Assembly (NCBI GenBank): GCA_027314165.1
Contig: DAHVCH010000010.1
Coordinates: forward strand, 20,436 to 84,435
Length of the DNA: 64,000 bases
Origin: Thermoplasmata archaeon
GTDB taxonomy: Archaea; Thermoplasmatota; Thermoplasmata; Lutacidiplasmatales; UBA184
Direction of reading: 5' to 3'
Below are positions 32,417-42,300 of this stretch, one piece after another (positions within the stretch are counted from its first letter, which is position 1; the number at the start of each line of letters is the position of its first letter). The translations under genes and the position numbers were made by a program. The notes beneath the pieces were generated by a model, which was not told the DNA's origin, made no database searches, and worked only from the letters and a program-made list of their open reading frames with translations.

Positions 32417-33982
32417 TCAGACGATCGGTGTCAGCCGAGCGTGCGGCGGGCCCTTCTCCGTGTCCACGCTCATGGCGTAGACCATCGTCCTCGGACGGAT
32501 CCCGTAGACGCACGGGCTGTTGTCGATGTTGACGATGCGGAAGTACGTGTCCATCATGTTGATCATCTCGGAGGTGACCAGGAGCCCCGGCTTCAGCAGC
32601 CCGATGCCCAGGTCGCCCATGATCTTCGTCCGCTCGACGCCCATGAACAGGCTCTTGATCGCGAGCTGGTCGCCCTGGAGGTACTCCAGGGTGTCGAACC
32701 CGGTGTACTCGATGAAGGGCTTGCCCTCGCCACCGCGCACGGCGCGCTCGGCGCCCTGCAGGGTCCTCTGGGCCTCCTCGCGGCCGGCGCGGAGCATCGG
32801 CAGGATGTAGGGCGCCTTCGCCTCCGTCGCGAAGTAGTCCGTGATCCGCACCCGGTCGTCGAAGGTCTGGGTGGGGATGTGCTGCGTGAGCAGCTCCCGG
32901 AGCTTCTCGGGGGATTCCCCTCCAGAGAGGACGCCCAGGATCCCGCCGCCTCGGCCGAGGAAGTTCATGAACGTCGGGGCGAAGAGCAGGTAGTAGTCGT
33001 CGATCGAGACCTGGACGTCGATCTCGAACCCGTTGTAGGACCCGCGCTTGTACCCTCCTCCGAGGAGGGCGTCGAAGTCGGGGATACCGGTGGAGAAGTG
33101 CCGCTCGGTGTCGGGGATCGCCTTCCAGGGCTTGGGGGCGGCCGGCCCGGTCTCGGGGCGGGGGGCGATGCCCAGCGCCTCGAAGCGGCCTCCGGCGAGG
33201 GTGACCGCGTAGCGGGGGCGTGGGATGGCCGTCGCCCGGAGCTTGTCCAGGCGCATGTGGCGGACGCGCCTCTCGTCGAGCTCCTCACGGGAGAAGGAGA
33301 TGAGCCCGTCCACCAGGTACTCGATCCCGCCCGCTTCGGGCTTCTCGAGGATCATGACCACGTTGGTGTTCGAGTTCTCGACCAGGTCCTTCTGCAGGCA
33401 CATGACGAGCTCTTCCATTTCGAGCCCGTACTTGTGCGTCACACCCTCGAGGGAGTCGACGACGAGGAGCGCCTTGTCCGGGAGCACGCGCTCGACACGG
33501 TCGTACATGTGCTCGAGCTCGGGCATCCGGGTGCGCTGGAGCAGCGACTGGAGCTGGCCGCGGTCGACCTTGGTCGGAGCGCCCCGCTCCTCCCCCACGG
33601 CGCGGAGGAAGTCGCGGGCCTGCTGGAGCTTCTGCTTGACCTCGGCGGAGGGCTCGGGAGCGGTCTCCTTGTCCCGGCCGACCAGCGTCTCCAGGAAGAT
33701 CTTCCCCGCATCGAAGACGCGGGTGCGCATCTCGGTGGTCTTGAGCCAGGGGAACTGTCGGTAGAGCGCCTCGTCGGAGACGCGCGTCGAGAGGTAGAAG
33801 CTCTGGCCAGGTCGGCCGGCCTTCTCGAGCAGCTCGAGCCCGAAGGTGGTCTTACCGGTACCGGCCCCACCTTTGACGATGAGGCTGCGGCCCCCCTTAC
33901 CACTCAAGAACGTGACAACTTCTGGCGGAATCCCGGCGCGCTGACGGGTCCCTGCGTCCAAAGTACTCTCCCCCGGAGACAC
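32417..33982 (-). CDS. KaiC/GvpD-like RecA-superfamily ATPase with degenerate second domain
   Basis: A 521-aa cytosolic protein. The N-terminal RecA-like domain has Walker A IVKGGAGTGKTTFGLELL (about residues 35-52) and Walker B ALLVVDSLEGVTHK (about 170-184). The second half begins FSTGIPDFDALLGGGYKRGS, a KaiC-style entry strand, but lacks a P-loop where one would be expected, so only the first domain should bind ATP. Archaeal KaiC/GvpD-like proteins act in regulation. A central insertion (residues 95-165) is charged and helical. The GTG start is placed ~30 nt after the TATA box at 34012-34003. alaS lies upstream on the same strand. Confidence 0.8.
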   Translation of the reverse strand: MSPGESTLDAGTRQRAGIPPEVVTFLSGKGGRSLIVKGGAGTGKTTFGLELLEKAGRPGQSFYLSTRVSDEALYRQFPWLKTTEMRTRVFDAGKIFLETLVGRDKETAPEPSAEVKQKLQQARDFLRAVGEERGAPTKVDRGQLQSLLQRTRMPELEHMYDRVERVLPDKALLVVDSLEGVTHKYGLEMEELVMCLQKDLVENSNTNVVMILEKPEAGGIEYLVDGLISFSREELDERRVRHMRLDKLRATAIPRPRYAVTLAGGRFEALGIAPRPETGPAAPKPWKAIPDTERHFSTGIPDFDALLGGGYKRGSYNGFEIDVQVSIDDYYLLFAPTFMNFLGRGGGILGVLSGGESPEKLRELLTQHIPTQTFDDRVRITDYFATEAKAPYILPMLRAGREEAQRTLQGAERAVRGGEGKPFIEYTGFDTLEYLQGDQLAIKSLFMGVERTKIMGDLGIGLLKPGLLVTSEMINMMDTYFRIVNIDNSPCVYGIRPRTMVYAMSVDTEKGPPHARLTPIV

Positions 33983-34002
33983 AGGTTGGGAGTGAACGCC
34001 GC

Positions 34003-34012
34003 ATATATATTC
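34003..34012 (-). promoter_or_regulatory. TATA box of the KaiC/GvpD-like gene
   Basis: AATATATATG-type element on the minus strand, about 30 nt before the GTG at 33982, just downstream of the alaS stop; the most AT-rich decamer in the neighbourhood. Confidence 0.7.
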
Positions 34013-34041
34013 GCTGAGGCGGGGCTCCGGAGAGCCCGTAC

Positions 34042-36651
34042 TCAGCTACCGGAGCCCTGCGCGAGCTGCCTGGCCGTTGCGAGCGCGGCGTCCAGGGCGC
34101 CCTGGACCGCCGGGCCCTTGGGTCCGGAGGCCGTCGCCGCGGAGGGGTTCCCCCCACCCTTGCCGCCCCAGGCCTTGAGGGCGGGCGCGAGCAGGTCCCG
34201 CGCGGGAAGCTCCTTCGGGTTCGCGGAGGCGAAGAAGAGCACGGCCCCCTTCTCGTCCTCGCCGCAGAGGAGCGCGACCCCACCGGGGTGGGAGGTGATC
34301 TCTCGGGCGAGCGCCTGCAGACCGTCGCGGTCCAGGTCGGTGGTGCCCACCACGATCCGATAGCGGCCACCTGCGAGCGGGTGGGCGGAGGTCGGGGAGT
34401 TCCAGAGCCCTTCCGCGATCGAACGAACGTCGGCCTTCGCGGCCGCGCGCGCCTCCTTGTGCCCCTCCTTCAGGCGCTCCTGGAGATGGTCCACCGCATG
34501 GGGGACCTCCTCGAAGGGGACCGCGAGCTTCTGCGAGGTCTCCGTGAGGATCGCGTCGTGCTGCTGCATGAGCTCAAGAGCGCGCTCTCCGGCGGCGAAG
34601 TTCAACCGGACCATGCCGTCCTGGATGCGCTCGGTGGAGAGGACCTTGACGAACCCGACCTCGGAGGTGTGCGTGCAGTGGGTCCCTCCGCAGGCCTCGA
34701 CGTCGAAGTCGGGGATCTCGATGATGCGCAGCTCCTTTCCCGGGACGGCCCCGCCCTGGTAGAGCCCGAAGCCGAACTTCTCCTCCGCTTTCGGCCGGGG
34801 CTCGAAGTAGCTCTTCACGGGGCGGTCCTCCCGGACGATCCGGTTCACGAGGCGTTCGGCCGCGCGCACCTCCTCCGGCCGCAGGGCCTGCCAGTGGGTG
34901 ATGTCCAGCCGGGCCCCTTCGAGCCCCTTGTAGGCGCCCGCCTGCCAGACGTGGGGCCCGAGGATCTGCCGCAGCGCGCCGTTCAGCAGGTGCGTCGCGG
35001 TGTGGTGCTGCATGAGCTGCCGGCGGCGGTCGGAGTCGATCTTCCCCTCGCTGGCCTGGCCGACCTCGGGGAGAGGCGACTCGGGGGTCGAGAGCCGGTG
35101 GAGGACCCAGGGGCCGTGCCGGACGACCTCTTCCACGGGGACGCCCGCGAGATGGCCGCGGTCGGTGATCTGTCCGCCGCCCGTGGGATAGAAGTACGTC
35201 TGGTCGAGGATGACCCAGGGCCCCGACCGCCAGAGGACCTTCCCGGTGAACGTGTGCGTGTAGGGGTCGCGGTGGTAGTGGACCACGGTCCCCGGCAGGT
35301 TCGCCGGCGGCTCCGGGACCCGGGTCTCGGCCGCGGCGTCCGCGCCGTACCCTCCCCACCCCGCGGCCTCCGTCGCGTCGCGCGTGTGGAGCTCCGCCAC
35401 CTTCGCGAAGAAGTCGGGAGGTACCTCCACGCGGTGGGAGAGCTCCTCGACGGCGACGTCGGGGGTGACCCCGAGAGAGTCGTACACCATGACCAGGTCG
35501 TCCACGCCGGGGGTCCGCCCCTCCTTCTTCAGCCGCTCCTCGAGCTTCCGGATCTGGCTGCGTCCCCGGGTGATCGCCTCGGAGAAGCGCTCCTCCTCGA
35601 TGCGGAGGACCTGCTCCAACCCCTTCGGGTCTCCCGCGAGCTCCGGGAAGTCCTTGGAGACGTGGCGCAGGACCACGTCCATGAGCTTCGGGAGCGCGAG
35701 GGCTCCCGGATGCTTCTCGAGCGTCCGGAGCATCCGACGCAGGAGGAGACGGGCGAGGTACCCCTCCTTGACGTTGGAGGGGACGATGCCGTCCGTGAAC
35801 AGGAAGAGGAAGTTCTTCGCGTGGTCTGCGAGGACGGCGGCCTCGGGAAGCGAGAAGTCGGAGGGCAGGTCCTTCAGGATCCCGGGGAAGACCGCCTCGT
35901 AGATCGTGGGGGTCCCCTGGGACATGTGGGTGAACCGCTCGAGCCCGTACCCGGTGTCGACCACCCGCAGCGGCATCGGCCGGAGCTTGTCGCCGTCGCG
36001 GACGTACTGCATGAAGACGAGCGTCGCGATCTCGAGCCCACGGAGCCCCACGGAGACCGAGGGGCCGAGGTTCCCGCCGCCCTCCCACGCCTCCTCCTTG
36101 TAGGAGACCTCCCCGGGAGCGGCCCCGAGCTCGCTCGTCACGAGCTCGTGGCAGAGCTCGATGCACCGGTCCTTCCAGTAGACCTCGTGCTCGGAGGAGT
36201 TGAACGCGTGGTGGGCCATCATCTCGAACATCGTGAGGTGGCGCCCGGTGACCCCCACGTTCTCGATGTCGGTGAAGCGCATGCAGGGCTGGGAGATCGT
36301 CAGCGGGTTCGCCGGAGGGGGGATGGCGCCGGAGGTCACCCAGGGCTGGAAGTCGTAGATCGAGGCCTGGACGAACATCACGTCGTTCCGCCAGCGGGGC
36401 ACGACGGGGTACCTCCGAAGGCGGGTGTGCCCGTGCTTCTCGAAGTAGGAGAGGTAGAGCTCCCGGAAGGAGGAGAGGTCGTAGGCGCGCTTGAACGGGG
36501 AGTTGTTCTGGAAGGAGTACGGGGTGCAGGGGGTCTCCGAGCACACCTCCTGTTCGCCCTGGGACCAGAAGGCCTCCCCGCACTTCTTGCAGGCCCGGCG
36601 GCGGAAGCCGGCCTTCGAGAAGTAGGGGTTCTCGTACTCTCGGGGCTCCAT
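34042..36651 (-). CDS. alaS: Alanyl-tRNA synthetase (archaeal type)
   Basis: An 869-aa enzyme charging tRNA-Ala. The archaeal N-terminal zinc ribbon (RRRACKKCGEAFWSQGEQEV) precedes the class II core, whose motif 2 region is RWRNDVMFVQASIYDFQPWV (about residues 85-105). ENVGVTGRHLTMFEMMAHHA and the core GYGLERF follow. The editing domain has HHTATHLLNGAL near residue 544 and EACGGTHCTHTSEVG near 655. The C-terminal C-Ala region ends in GGKGGGNPSAA, the usual RNA-binding Gly-rich motif. Length is normal. The promoter region (36652-36773) is shared with the divergent 71-aa gene. Confidence 0.97.
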   Translation of the reverse strand: MEPREYENPYFSKAGFRRRACKKCGEAFWSQGEQEVCSETPCTPYSFQNNSPFKRAYDLSSFRELYLSYFEKHGHTRLRRYPVVPRWRNDVMFVQASIYDFQPWVTSGAIPPPANPLTISQPCMRFTDIENVGVTGRHLTMFEMMAHHAFNSSEHEVYWKDRCIELCHELVTSELGAAPGEVSYKEEAWEGGGNLGPSVSVGLRGLEIATLVFMQYVRDGDKLRPMPLRVVDTGYGLERFTHMSQGTPTIYEAVFPGILKDLPSDFSLPEAAVLADHAKNFLFLFTDGIVPSNVKEGYLARLLLRRMLRTLEKHPGALALPKLMDVVLRHVSKDFPELAGDPKGLEQVLRIEEERFSEAITRGRSQIRKLEERLKKEGRTPGVDDLVMVYDSLGVTPDVAVEELSHRVEVPPDFFAKVAELHTRDATEAAGWGGYGADAAAETRVPEPPANLPGTVVHYHRDPYTHTFTGKVLWRSGPWVILDQTYFYPTGGGQITDRGHLAGVPVEEVVRHGPWVLHRLSTPESPLPEVGQASEGKIDSDRRRQLMQHHTATHLLNGALRQILGPHVWQAGAYKGLEGARLDITHWQALRPEEVRAAERLVNRIVREDRPVKSYFEPRPKAEEKFGFGLYQGGAVPGKELRIIEIPDFDVEACGGTHCTHTSEVGFVKVLSTERIQDGMVRLNFAAGERALELMQQHDAILTETSQKLAVPFEEVPHAVDHLQERLKEGHKEARAAAKADVRSIAEGLWNSPTSAHPLAGGRYRIVVGTTDLDRDGLQALAREITSHPGGVALLCGEDEKGAVLFFASANPKELPARDLLAPALKAWGGKGGGNPSAATASGPKGPAVQGALDAALATARQLAQGSGS

Positions 36652-36727
36652 GGACGAGGGCGGCTACGTCGGGAGAGAGAAAAGCCCTCGCAGCCCCTGC
36701 CTTCGCGCGTCACGCGACCCTCCGAAG

Positions 36728-36736
36728 GGTTTAAGG
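36728..36736. promoter_or_regulatory. Bidirectional TATA-like element between alaS and the 71-aa gene
   Basis: GGTTTAAGG reads as a TATA-like box on both strands in the 122-bp divergent spacer. It lies ~40 nt before the ATG at 36774 and ~80 nt before alaS; a second T-rich element on the alaS side is near 36683-36690. Confidence 0.45.
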
Positions 36737-36773
36737 CACCGTTCGCGCGCTCGCCCTTCCGGGGACGACCACC

Positions 36774-36989
36774 ATGAGGACCTACGTCAAGTTCTACTTC
36801 AGCAGCGAGGGCGCCGGACCGCTCGACCTTGTCGACCAGATGCGAAACATCGGTTTCCGCGCGGAGGTCGGCGACTTCGACTTCTCCGTCGAGTGGCACA
36901 CCCCCGAGCAGTACGGGAACACGGTCCGCAAGATGCACAGCCTGCTCGCAGGCTCGCGCGTGCGCTACACCCTGATGACCAAGACCTGA
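36774..36989 (+). CDS. Small conserved-looking 71-aa protein, unknown function
   Basis: A 71-aa protein, MRTYVKFYFSSEGAGPLDLV onward, with a beta-alpha-beta-beta-alpha-beta look (FSSEGAGPLDLVDQMRNIGF helix; AEVGDFDFSVEWH strands; NTVRKMHSLLAGS helix; YTLMTK strand), like a ferredoxin fold of ACT or signal-transduction type. No catalytic residue is evident. Codon use and start context (ATG after GACCACC, TATA-like element upstream) support it as real. It is divergent from alaS and converges with nth. Confidence 0.7.
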   Translation: MRTYVKFYFSSEGAGPLDLVDQMRNIGFRAEVGDFDFSVEWHTPEQYGNTVRKMHSLLAGSRVRYTLMTKT

Positions 36990-37041
36990 GGGGCCCCCGC
37001 GGCCCTCAGCCCCCCCGCCCCTCCCTTGCCGTGCCTTCGGG

Positions 37042-37836
37042 CTACGGTCGGGGCGCGCGCTTCGGTCGTTTCCGGGGCCGCCCGCTCGAGGCGCTTCCGC
37101 GCCTCTCCCCCTGGGCCGACCCCTCCCGCGCGCTCCGCCCGGTCTCGCAGAGCTCGACGATGGGGCAACGGGAGCACTGGGGGCCGATGGGCCGGCAGAC
37201 GTTCTGCCCGTGCTGGACGAGGAGCGGGTTGACCGGGACCCAGAGGTCCATCGGGATGACCCGCATGAGCGCCTCCTCGGTCTCCTCCGGCGTCCGCGTC
37301 CTCACCGCGCCCAGCCGGTTCGCGATCCGGTGCACGTGGGTGTCCACCGGCACGGCGGGGATCCCGTACCCGAAGACGAGGGTGCAGTTCGCGGTCTTCC
37401 GCCCGACCATCGGCAGCGAGAGGAGCTCCTCCCTCGAGGCCGGGACCTTCCCCCCGAAGCGGTCGAGGATCTCGCGCGCGCAGTCCCGAACGCCCTTCGC
37501 CTTGGTGGCGTAGAACCCCACGGGCCGGATGAGACGGAGGACCTTCGGGACGGGCGCTCGGGCCAGCGCCTCGGGGGTCGGGAACTCCCGGAAGAGCCGC
37601 TCGGAGGCCCCGTCCGTGGTCTCGTCGCGGGTGCGCTGGGAGAGGATGGTCCCGACCAGGACCTGGAAGGGGGTCTCGGCATGCGCTCGGAGGTAGGGGA
37701 CACGCCAGTCCCCTCCGTCCTTGTAGAAGTGGCGCAGCGTCGTGAGGAGCTGCTCCCACGGGACCTCGATGGGCGCGGGCCTGCGGGGCCTTGGCCCTGT
37801 CGCGGCGCTCCGCGTTCGGCGCTTCCCCGCGCTCAA
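37042..37836 (-). CDS. nth: Endonuclease III (DNA glycosylase/AP lyase)
   Basis: A 264-aa base-excision repair enzyme. The helix-hairpin-helix has LSLPMVGRKTANCTLVFGY with the catalytic Lys, followed by IPAVPVDTHVHRIANRLG with the catalytic Asp. The [4Fe-4S] loop is CRPIGPQCSRCPIVELC (C-x6/7-C-x2-C-x5-C), about residues 214-230. An Arg/Pro-rich N-terminus (about 25 residues) and a basic tail of ~30 residues extend the ~210-aa core. Its ATG overlaps the folC stop by 4 nt, so folC-nth are co-transcribed. Confidence 0.95.
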   Translation of the reverse strand: MSAGKRRTRSAATGPRPRRPAPIEVPWEQLLTTLRHFYKDGGDWRVPYLRAHAETPFQVLVGTILSQRTRDETTDGASERLFREFPTPEALARAPVPKVLRLIRPVGFYATKAKGVRDCAREILDRFGGKVPASREELLSLPMVGRKTANCTLVFGYGIPAVPVDTHVHRIANRLGAVRTRTPEETEEALMRVIPMDLWVPVNPLLVQHGQNVCRPIGPQCSRCPIVELCETGRSAREGSAQGERRGSASSGRPRKRPKRAPRP

Positions 37837-39341
37837 CCCGGGCTCCCGCGGGCCGAGTCCGACGAGCGGCGGCGGGCGACCGCCTTGGATCGCCCTGCGG
37901 GCGGGGCCCGGGGAGAGGCGGCACGCGCGGGGGAGACGGCCCGAGGGGTCTTCCGGCTCGGAGCCGTCCGCGGCTCCTCCCAGAGGGAACGACCCACGGG
38001 GTCGGAGAGGTCAGGGCCCTCCGGCGGGATGCCGCGCATGTCGGAGAGGACCGCTCCGGCGAGGTACACGCCCCCGACCGCGAGGAGGAGCCCGCGGTCC
38101 CCCACCGTCGCCCTCGCCATCGAGAGCGCATCCCGGGCGTTCGGGGCCACGATGACCTTCGAGAACGCGGCCCGCGCGGCGATGTTCAGGTCCTTGATCG
38201 GAAGGGCCCGCTCGGCGGAGAGCGGGAAGACCACCGCCTGGTGCGCCAGGACCGAGAGCTCGGCCAGCATCTCCCGGACGTGCTTGTCCGCGAGACAGGA
38301 GAAGAGGACCGTGCTCTCCTCAGGCAGGACCTGGGGATGCAGGGCGCGCAGGGCGGCCACCACCTCGCTCGTGCTCTCCGGGGTGTGGGCCGCGTCGACG
38401 TAGGTCGGGGGGCGCGCGCCCACGCGCTCGAGCCGGCCCGGCCAACGGGTACGGGCGAGCCCGCGGCGGACGGCCTCGGGGGGGACGGAGAGGCCCGTCC
38501 CGCGGGAGAAGAGCTGCAGGGCCGCGACGGCGAGCGCGGCGTTCCGGGCCTGGAAGGCGCCCAGGAGCGGCAGCCGGAGGTCTTCGAACCGGCCTGCCGG
38601 GGTCTCGATGCTCACGAGCTGCCCCCGGTCGTCGCCCGCGCCGCTCGCCAGGAGCCGGACCTCCCGTCCGAGCTCCCAGAGGGGCACGCCCTGGCGGAAC
38701 GCCTGGTGGCGCAGCTCCTCGAGCCCCGGGCCCTGGGTGGCGCCGGTCACGCCCCACGCCTTCGGATGGAAGATCCCCGACTTTTCCCGCGCCACGTCCT
38801 GCAGGGTGGGGCCGAGGAGCTCCGTGTGCTCCAGCTCGAGGGTCGTGACCACCGCGACGGGAGCCTGCAGCACGTTCGTGGAGTCGAGCCGCCCTCCGAG
38901 CCCCACCTCGATCGCGGCCACTTCCACCCCCCGGCGGTGGAACAGGTCGAACGCCCAAGCGGTGGTGACCTCGAAGAAGGTGGGGTCGCGGTCGAGCAGC
39001 CCCTTGCGTCGCACCTTCGCGACCGCGTCGCGCACCCGCCGGAGCCCCACGACCAGGTCCTCGGGGGTGGCCATCTCCCCATCGACCCGCGCGCGCTCCC
39101 GGAAGGAGAGCAGGTGGGGGGAGGTGTAGAGCCCCGTGCGGTAGCCGGCCTCCTGGAGGACCGCGGCGCACATGGCCGCCGTCGAGCCCTTCCCCTTGCT
39201 CCCCGTGATGTGGATGGCCCGGAAGGAGCGGTGGGGGTCCCCCAGAGCCTTCAGCACCGCCGCCGTGGTCTCCGGCCCGGGCCGCGTTCCGAGGCGTTTC
39301 AGTCCCCAGAGGTACGAGAGGGCCTCCTGGAACTCCTTCAC
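37833..39341 (-). CDS. folC: Dihydrofolate synthase / folylpolyglutamate synthase family (Mur ligase fold)
   Basis: A 502-aa ATP-dependent ligase adding glutamate to a folate or pterin-type substrate. The P-loop is IHITGSKGKGSTAAM (about residues 42-56), followed by LYTSPHLLSFRERARVDGE and the Mg2+ and omega-loop region AAIEVGLGGRLDSTNV. The C-terminal domain has PPTYVDAAHTPEST and LLAVGGVYLAGAVL. The last ~80 residues are an Arg/Ala/Pro-rich extension. The GTG at 39341 starts directly at the family N-terminus; the longer frame to 39479 would overlap the upstream protease gene. In archaea the substrate could instead be a tetrahydromethanopterin-like or F420-like cofactor. Confidence 0.9.
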   Translation of the reverse strand: MKEFQEALSYLWGLKRLGTRPGPETTAAVLKALGDPHRSFRAIHITGSKGKGSTAAMCAAVLQEAGYRTGLYTSPHLLSFRERARVDGEMATPEDLVVGLRRVRDAVAKVRRKGLLDRDPTFFEVTTAWAFDLFHRRGVEVAAIEVGLGGRLDSTNVLQAPVAVVTTLELEHTELLGPTLQDVAREKSGIFHPKAWGVTGATQGPGLEELRHQAFRQGVPLWELGREVRLLASGAGDDRGQLVSIETPAGRFEDLRLPLLGAFQARNAALAVAALQLFSRGTGLSVPPEAVRRGLARTRWPGRLERVGARPPTYVDAAHTPESTSEVVAALRALHPQVLPEESTVLFSCLADKHVREMLAELSVLAHQAVVFPLSAERALPIKDLNIAARAAFSKVIVAPNARDALSMARATVGDRGLLLAVGGVYLAGAVLSDMRGIPPEGPDLSDPVGRSLWEEPRTAPSRKTPRAVSPARAASPRAPPAGRSKAVARRRSSDSARGSPG

Positions 39342-39384
39342 GGGGGGGCTCGACCTCGACGGTCCTTTGAGGCTTGCCGGAGGC

Positions 39385-42300
39385 TCAGCCGGTGGGGGGA
39401 GGGGCCGGAGGACCGCCTCCGGGACCGTACGGGCCGCTCGCGGGCGGGCCGCCCCAGTTGACCGCCGTCGGGGGAGCACCGTAGCCGGGGTAGGGGGTCA
39501 TCTCGGCGGGGGGAGGGGAGCGCTTCGACCGGCGACGGAGCAGCAGGGCCGCGGCGACGGCCGCGACGATCACCACGGCGACGATCCCGAGGACCACGAG
39601 CGACAGGCCCTGGGACCCCTGTTGCTGGACCATCAAGGTGGCCGTCACGTCCACCGGGAACGGAGGGGCGCTCGTGGCGATCGACCCGGCCGAGTCGGTC
39701 ACGGTGACCGTGACCTCGCAGGTGCACGTCGAGGTGTAGACGTGGGTCGTGGTGTTCGCCGAGGAGGTCGAGGCGGTCTGCCCGTCCCCGAAGGACCAGA
39801 AGTAGCTGTAGCTCCCGGTGCCCCCGGTCGCCTCCGCCCACAGGCTCGCGGGCGAACCGACATGGACGCTCCCGGTCCCGCCCATCGTCACGACCAGCGG
39901 GGCGACGGAGGCGACCTTCACGCTGAGCGTCGTGGCCACGGAGGAGACTCCCGCGCTGTCCGTCGCCACCACCGTCACCGGGAACGTGCCGACGCTGGCG
40001 TAGCTGTGCGAGGGGTACTGCAGGGTGGAGGTCGCCCCATCCCCGAAGGTCCAGGCGAAGGTGTAGGGCGCCACTCCCCCAGAGCCGTTCACCGCGAAGT
40101 GCCCGGGGGCTCCCACCGTGAGGACGGTCGGCCCCGTGGCGGTGGCGGTCACCGTGTACGGGTTCACGGTGATCGTGAGCGACGTGCCGGTGGCGACCGT
40201 CCCCTTCGAGTCGGTCACCGTGAGGGTGGCCGTGTAGGTGCCGACCGTCGCGTAGACGTGCGAGGGGTTCTGCAGGAGCGACGCGGCGGACCCGTCGCCG
40301 AAGTTCCAGCTCCAGGTGTACGGGGCGACCCCACCGTACCCCGTCCCGTTGAAGGTCACCGCGAGCGGGGCGGTCCCGGCCTGGGGTAGCGCGGAGGCGT
40401 TGACCAGGAGCGGAGCGGGCGTGACGGTCACGTTGAGGTAGGCGTAGGCCGTCACCGGCTGCTGGTCCGTGACCGCGACGACCACCGGGAAGGTCCCGGT
40501 CGTAAGGTAGGTGTGCGTGGGGGACTGGACGGTGGAGGTGCCCCCGTCGCCGAACTTCCACGCCCATGCGTAGGTGCCGTATCCTCCGGTCGCGCCGCCG
40601 GTGAAGGCCACCGCGAGGGGCACGGGTCCCGTGCCGGCGGAGGCGGTGGCGGTCGCGACGAGGAGCGGATAGTTCAGCACCGTGATGTTCGTGTAGGCGT
40701 AGGCGAGGTTCGACAGGCTGTCGGATATCCGCAGGACCACCGGGTACGTCCCCGAGGCGTTGTAGATGTGGCTGGGGTCCTGCGCCTGCGACCCTGGAGC
40801 GCCGTCGCCGAAGCTCCAGAGGAAGGTGTAGGCGGGAGTGCCGCCGGTGTGGGCCGAAGTGAAGCTCACCGTGAGGGGTTTCTGCCCCGTGGTCGGGGTC
40901 GCGACCAGGCTCGCGGTGAGGGGCGGCGAGGCGACCGTGATGTTCCAGGGCGTGGCCCCGACGGTCGTCGCGGCGCTGTCCGAGACGGTGAGGTTCGCCT
41001 GGAACGTGCCCGGGCGGGTGTACACGTGGGACGGGTAGGCCAGCACCGACGGGGTCGAGCCGTCGCCGAAGGTCCACGTGTAGGTGTACGGGCCCGTTCC
41101 ACCGCTCACGGTGGAGGTGAAGTTCACGTGCAGCCAGGCGGTCCCGCTGGAGGCCGAAGGGACGAAGGAGGCCGACAGGGCCCCGGGGGCCCCTCGGGTC
41201 ACCGTGACGCAGGGCGCCTTGGCCCAGCCCCCGTCGGTCGTCGCGGCGCTGTCCAGGACCTCGACCGTCGCGCAGTAGGTCCCGGTGGCGTAGTAGGTGT
41301 GGATCCCCGTGGCGGTCTCGTTGTACCCGTAGCTGCCGTCGCCCCACTGGTAGGTGTACAGGTAGGGTCTCGTCCCTCCGCTCACCGTCGTGGTGTACGC
41401 GACGGGGCTCCCGAGGGTGACCGACGTGCTCGTGACGGCGAGCGTGGGCGTCAGCACGGTCCCTCCGATCTCCACCTGCTGGGGGAAGGACTGGGTCCAG
41501 TTCCCGTGGGCGTCCCAGACCTCGACGACCGGGAAGAACGTCCCGGTCCCGGTGTAGGTGTAGTTGAGCACCGACTTCGTGCTCCACTGCCCGGCGTAGA
41601 GGGTGGGGACGTAGTCGTATCGGTACGGCGCGGTCCCGCCGACGACGGTGGTCGTGAACCGTTCCGTCGCGGTGTTGCCGGGGGAAACGGCGAGGCTCGC
41701 GGAGAACGTGCCCGGCTGCGGAGGCTGGCTCTGGTTCCGGAACAGGTCCGGGATGAGGTTGGCGATGTTGGGGCTGCCCATCCCGGAGTCCTCGTCCCAG
41801 GCGCGCCCCGCGGCGTAGCCGTTGTTCCCGACCAGGATGTCGTGGAAGTCCTTGGTGTAGTGGGAGGAGCGGAGGATCGAGTAGAGGGAGGGCCCCAGGA
41901 GCCCGAGCCCCGTGCCGCCGTGCGCTTCGTCCGCGACGGCGGTGAGCCCGGCCCAGATCGGGGTCGCCTCGCTCGTCCCGTCGGAGGAGGAGGCCGCGAC
42001 GTCCGGGGTCATCCGTTGGGTGCTCCCGGTGGGGATCCCCGGACCGTACTGCCAGAAGGGCCTGCCCCAGAGGGCGGGTCCGCCCCCGCCGTCGTCCCCG
42101 GCGTTCCCTCCGCAGTTCTTCCCGTTCCCGTTCGAGCCGACCTCTCCCCCGTAGGTGGTCCCGGTATTGTTGAAGGCCGTCCCGCCGATGTCGGTCACGT
42201 ACGGGTCGCTGGCGGGATAGTCGGTGGTCAGGATGCCCGTCCCGTCGTACGCCCCGCAGTCCCCCGAGGCCGCGAACGGGCTGATGCCCTCCGCGACGGC

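Noticed and set aside
39640..41350. Repeated blocks spaced ~250 bp suggesting a direct-repeat array
   Set aside because: They are the PKD protein repeats (FGDG codons) of the S53 protease, not a CRISPR or DNA repeat.
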